The notes under the pieces: model-generated
What the model was told of the DNA's origin: nothing
The model's input: only the letters and a program-made list of their open reading frames with translations
Databases searched by the model: none
Shown: piece by piece, positions 62,747 through 64,000 of the stretch
How the letters are laid out: every line of letters starts with the position of its first letter
Numbering within the stretch: position 1 is the first letter of the stretch
DNA from: Fictibacillus barbaricus
GTDB taxonomy: Bacteria; Bacillota; Bacilli; Bacillales; Fictibacillaceae
DNA: 64,000 nucleotides
Assembly: GCF_014635025.1 (NCBI RefSeq)
Contig: NZ_BMCE01000002.1
Location: forward strand, 1,364,001 to 1,428,000
Direction: 5' to 3'
Translations under genes and position numbers: made by a program

Positions 62747-63700
62747 CTAGTCTTGTTCGAACCACCCTTTTTTCTTGAACCACAAAGACATCATTCCACC
62801 TAACAAAATCATCGCTCCGAGTACATAAAAATAGCCGTTTTTAGATTCAAGTTCAGGCATGTTTACAAAGTTCATACCATAAACACCTGCAATAAACGTT
62901 AACGGCATAAAAATCGTTGTAATAACCGTCAGGGTTTTCATGATGTTGTTCATGCGGTAGGAGTTTAGCGAGATATAGTTATCCCGAATATCAGAGGTCA
63001 TCTCACGAGCTGAAGTCATCATATCAGTCAACCTTAGAAGGTGATCGTAGATATCATGAAAATAGGATCTCTCTTCAGCGTCCAGTCCAACTCGTTTGGA
63101 CTCAAGCATCCGATACAATAGTTCTCTCATCGGTACAACCGTTTTCCGTAATGACAGAAGATCACCTCTGATATCAAAGATCTGATTGATTATTTTAGGA
63201 GCTTCATCATTTTCATTACTTTCAATAGATATTACACGCTCCTCTAGCTCATGCATGATAGGAAAATACATATCTACCAGTTTGTCCATGAGCTTATGAA
63301 CGAGTTCATTTTTTCCTAGCTCTGCCGGAACTGCCTCTAAATTTTTTAGATAGTTCCATACAAAATCAATTTCAGGAACGTTCGTTTTATGAAAGGTAAC
63401 AACACTGTTTTTAGTTGTAAAGATATCAACTTCTGTTGCTTCAAGTGTCTTTTCATTCAACGCATGTACGACGTAAAACAGGTGATTCTCATAAAACTCT
63501 ACCTTTGGCCGCTGCAGGGCATTGACACAGTCCTCAACAGCTAGGGGATGAAAGTCAAAAAACGAGCGCAGAAGGTTCGTTTCACCTGTCGTAGGGCTGT
63601 CAAAATCTACCCAGAACCAATCCGGCTGAATCTCATTCAAGCGCCTGAAGGGCGGGTTAATGATTACTTTTTGATCAACTATTGCTATCGTACGGATCAT
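62747..63700 (-). CDS. corA: CorA-family magnesium/divalent cation transporter
   Basis: About 317 residues from ATG 63700 (AAGG 7 bases upstream); the frame is open 25 more codons. Long cytosolic N-terminal domain with FFDFHPLAVEDCVNALQRPKVE in segments, then a long helix and two C-terminal helices joined by the signature YGMNF (FIAGVYGMNFVNMPEL). Ends in KKKGWFEQD. Channel for Mg2+ (or Co2+/Ni2+). Divergent from the ECF sigma gene. Confidence 0.93.
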   Translation of the reverse strand: MIRTIAIVDQKVIINPPFRRLNEIQPDWFWVDFDSPTTGETNLLRSFFDFHPLAVEDCVNALQRPKVEFYENHLFYVVHALNEKTLEATEVDIFTTKNSVVTFHKTNVPEIDFVWNYLKNLEAVPAELGKNELVHKLMDKLVDMYFPIMHELEERVISIESNENDEAPKIINQIFDIRGDLLSLRKTVVPMRELLYRMLESKRVGLDAEERSYFHDIYDHLLRLTDMMTSAREMTSDIRDNYISLNSYRMNNIMKTLTVITTIFMPLTFIAGVYGMNFVNMPELESKNGYFYVLGAMILLGGMMSLWFKKKGWFEQD

Positions 63701-63767
63701 AGGCAGACCTTCTTTCACTATCTTCTTATTATCATTACCATAATCTCTTTTTCTTTTTTCGTCTATT

Positions 63768-63797
63768 TGAAACATTTCTTCTGTTTTCCACGTCTAA
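63768..63797 (+). promoter_or_regulatory. ECF-type (SigM/W/X-like) promoter of the sigma gene
   Basis: TGAAAC (with ATTT after it) and CGTCTAA are separated by 17 bases, matching the TGAAAC-N16/17-CGTC pattern of ECF promoters. It lies about 35 bases upstream of the sigma factor start, so the factor probably activates its own gene. Confidence 0.75.
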
Positions 63798-63831
63798 CTA
63801 AATGGAAACAATAGGAAAGGATTGGGGTGAC

Positions 63832-64000
63832 ATGCAGCATTTATCTACAATAAGCGAAGAACTTGATTTTTACAATACGGAAGAATGTCTAATCTACTTA
63901 ATGAACAGTTATGGAGTTGAACTTAAGCGCCTAGCCTATACGTATGTAAAAGACTGGGGAAAAGCTGAAGACCTTACTCAAGAAGTTTTCGTAACATGCT
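63832..64000 (+). CDS. ECF-family RNA polymerase sigma factor (3' part off the window)
   Basis: Only the first 56 codons are inside. From ATG 63832 (GGGGTGA close upstream; an in-frame ATG at 63802 is also possible) the sequence MQHLSTISEELDF is followed by region 2: GVELKRLAYTYVKDWGKAED, then LTQEVFVTC. The DLTQEVF core-binding motif is diagnostic of sigma-70 region 2. An anti-sigma gene would be expected just to the right. Confidence 0.87.
   Translation, partial: MQHLSTISEELDFYNTEECLIYLMNSYGVELKRLAYTYVKDWGKAEDLTQEVFVTC

Overview
The window looks like a chromosomal segment from an aerobic, spore-forming Bacillaceae bacterium (Bacillus/Fictibacillus-like). It carries spore-type small proteins (a YjcZ-like GGY protein), a CotS-like kinase, YvnB-, YkgA- and YflT-like proteins, strong GGAGG ribosome binding sites, frequent GTG/TTG starts, an S-box riboswitch, and SigB-, SigG- and ECF-type promoters. 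No rRNA, tRNA, CRISPR array, prophage or insertion sequence is visible. Most genes lie on the minus strand.

1-3.6 kb: the start of a PepSY membrane protein, a DesK/LiaS-type two-component pair, and a manganese catalase behind a candidate sporulation (SigG-type) promoter. 3.6-12.4 kb: one long minus-strand catabolic operon. Read in transcription order it encodes an HpaB-type flavin monooxygenase, 3-hydroxyanthranilate dioxygenase, ACMS decarboxylase, an aminomuconate deaminase of the RidA fold, a semialdehyde dehydrogenase, and the classical C-E-F-G-H-I lower meta-cleavage set ending in 4-oxalocrotonate tautomerase. This is a complete route from (probably) anthranilate via 3-hydroxyanthranilate to pyruvate and acetyl-CoA. 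An IclR-family gene lies just upstream. The same perfect 7-1-7 palindrome precedes both the operon and the regulator, and a cre-like site precedes the operon.

13.9-20.4 kb: an orphan soluble histidine kinase, a zinc alcohol dehydrogenase, a DDAH-like arginine hydrolase, a nucleotidyltransferase, a YqcI/YcgG heme-type protein and a CotS-like kinase. 20.9-29.3 kb: a six-gene operon in exact rhizobactin rhbABCDEF order, predicted to make a schizokinen-type citrate-hydroxamate siderophore, behind a perfect Fur box plus a second degenerate one.

29.5-47.5 kb: housekeeping and accessory genes (acetyltransferases, DUF421, alpha/beta hydrolase, DJ-1, aldo-keto reductase, Nudix-HIT pair, an FAD oxidase coupled to a half-size MFS protein, MFS/LysR divergent pair, M20 hydrolase, two methyltransferases, a nuclease-XPD-type helicase, MscL with a zinc-ribbon tail, 2'-5' RNA ligase-like protein). 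47.7-52.3 kb: a small YjcZ-like protein and a 1369-residue secreted YvnB-like phosphodiester glycosidase/metallophosphatase. 52.4-58.7 kb: an S-box (SAM-I) controlled methionine operon: metY fused to a CoA-binding domain, a 35-codon ORF, an acetyl-CoA synthetase, metX and hom, taking aspartate semialdehyde to homocysteine while supplying its own acetyl-CoA. 58.9-64 kb: a kinase-like phosphotransferase, nitroreductase, PAP2 phosphatase, a SigB-type general-stress gene, CorA, and the beginning of an ECF sigma factor behind an ECF-type promoter.

Several broken genes are present: an internally deleted DUF6157-like gene, an N-terminal stub of a GNAT gene, and the C-terminal tail of a sugar ABC permease. 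Two intergenic regions about 3 kb apart carry degenerate arrays with a roughly 21-bp period that no gene explains.
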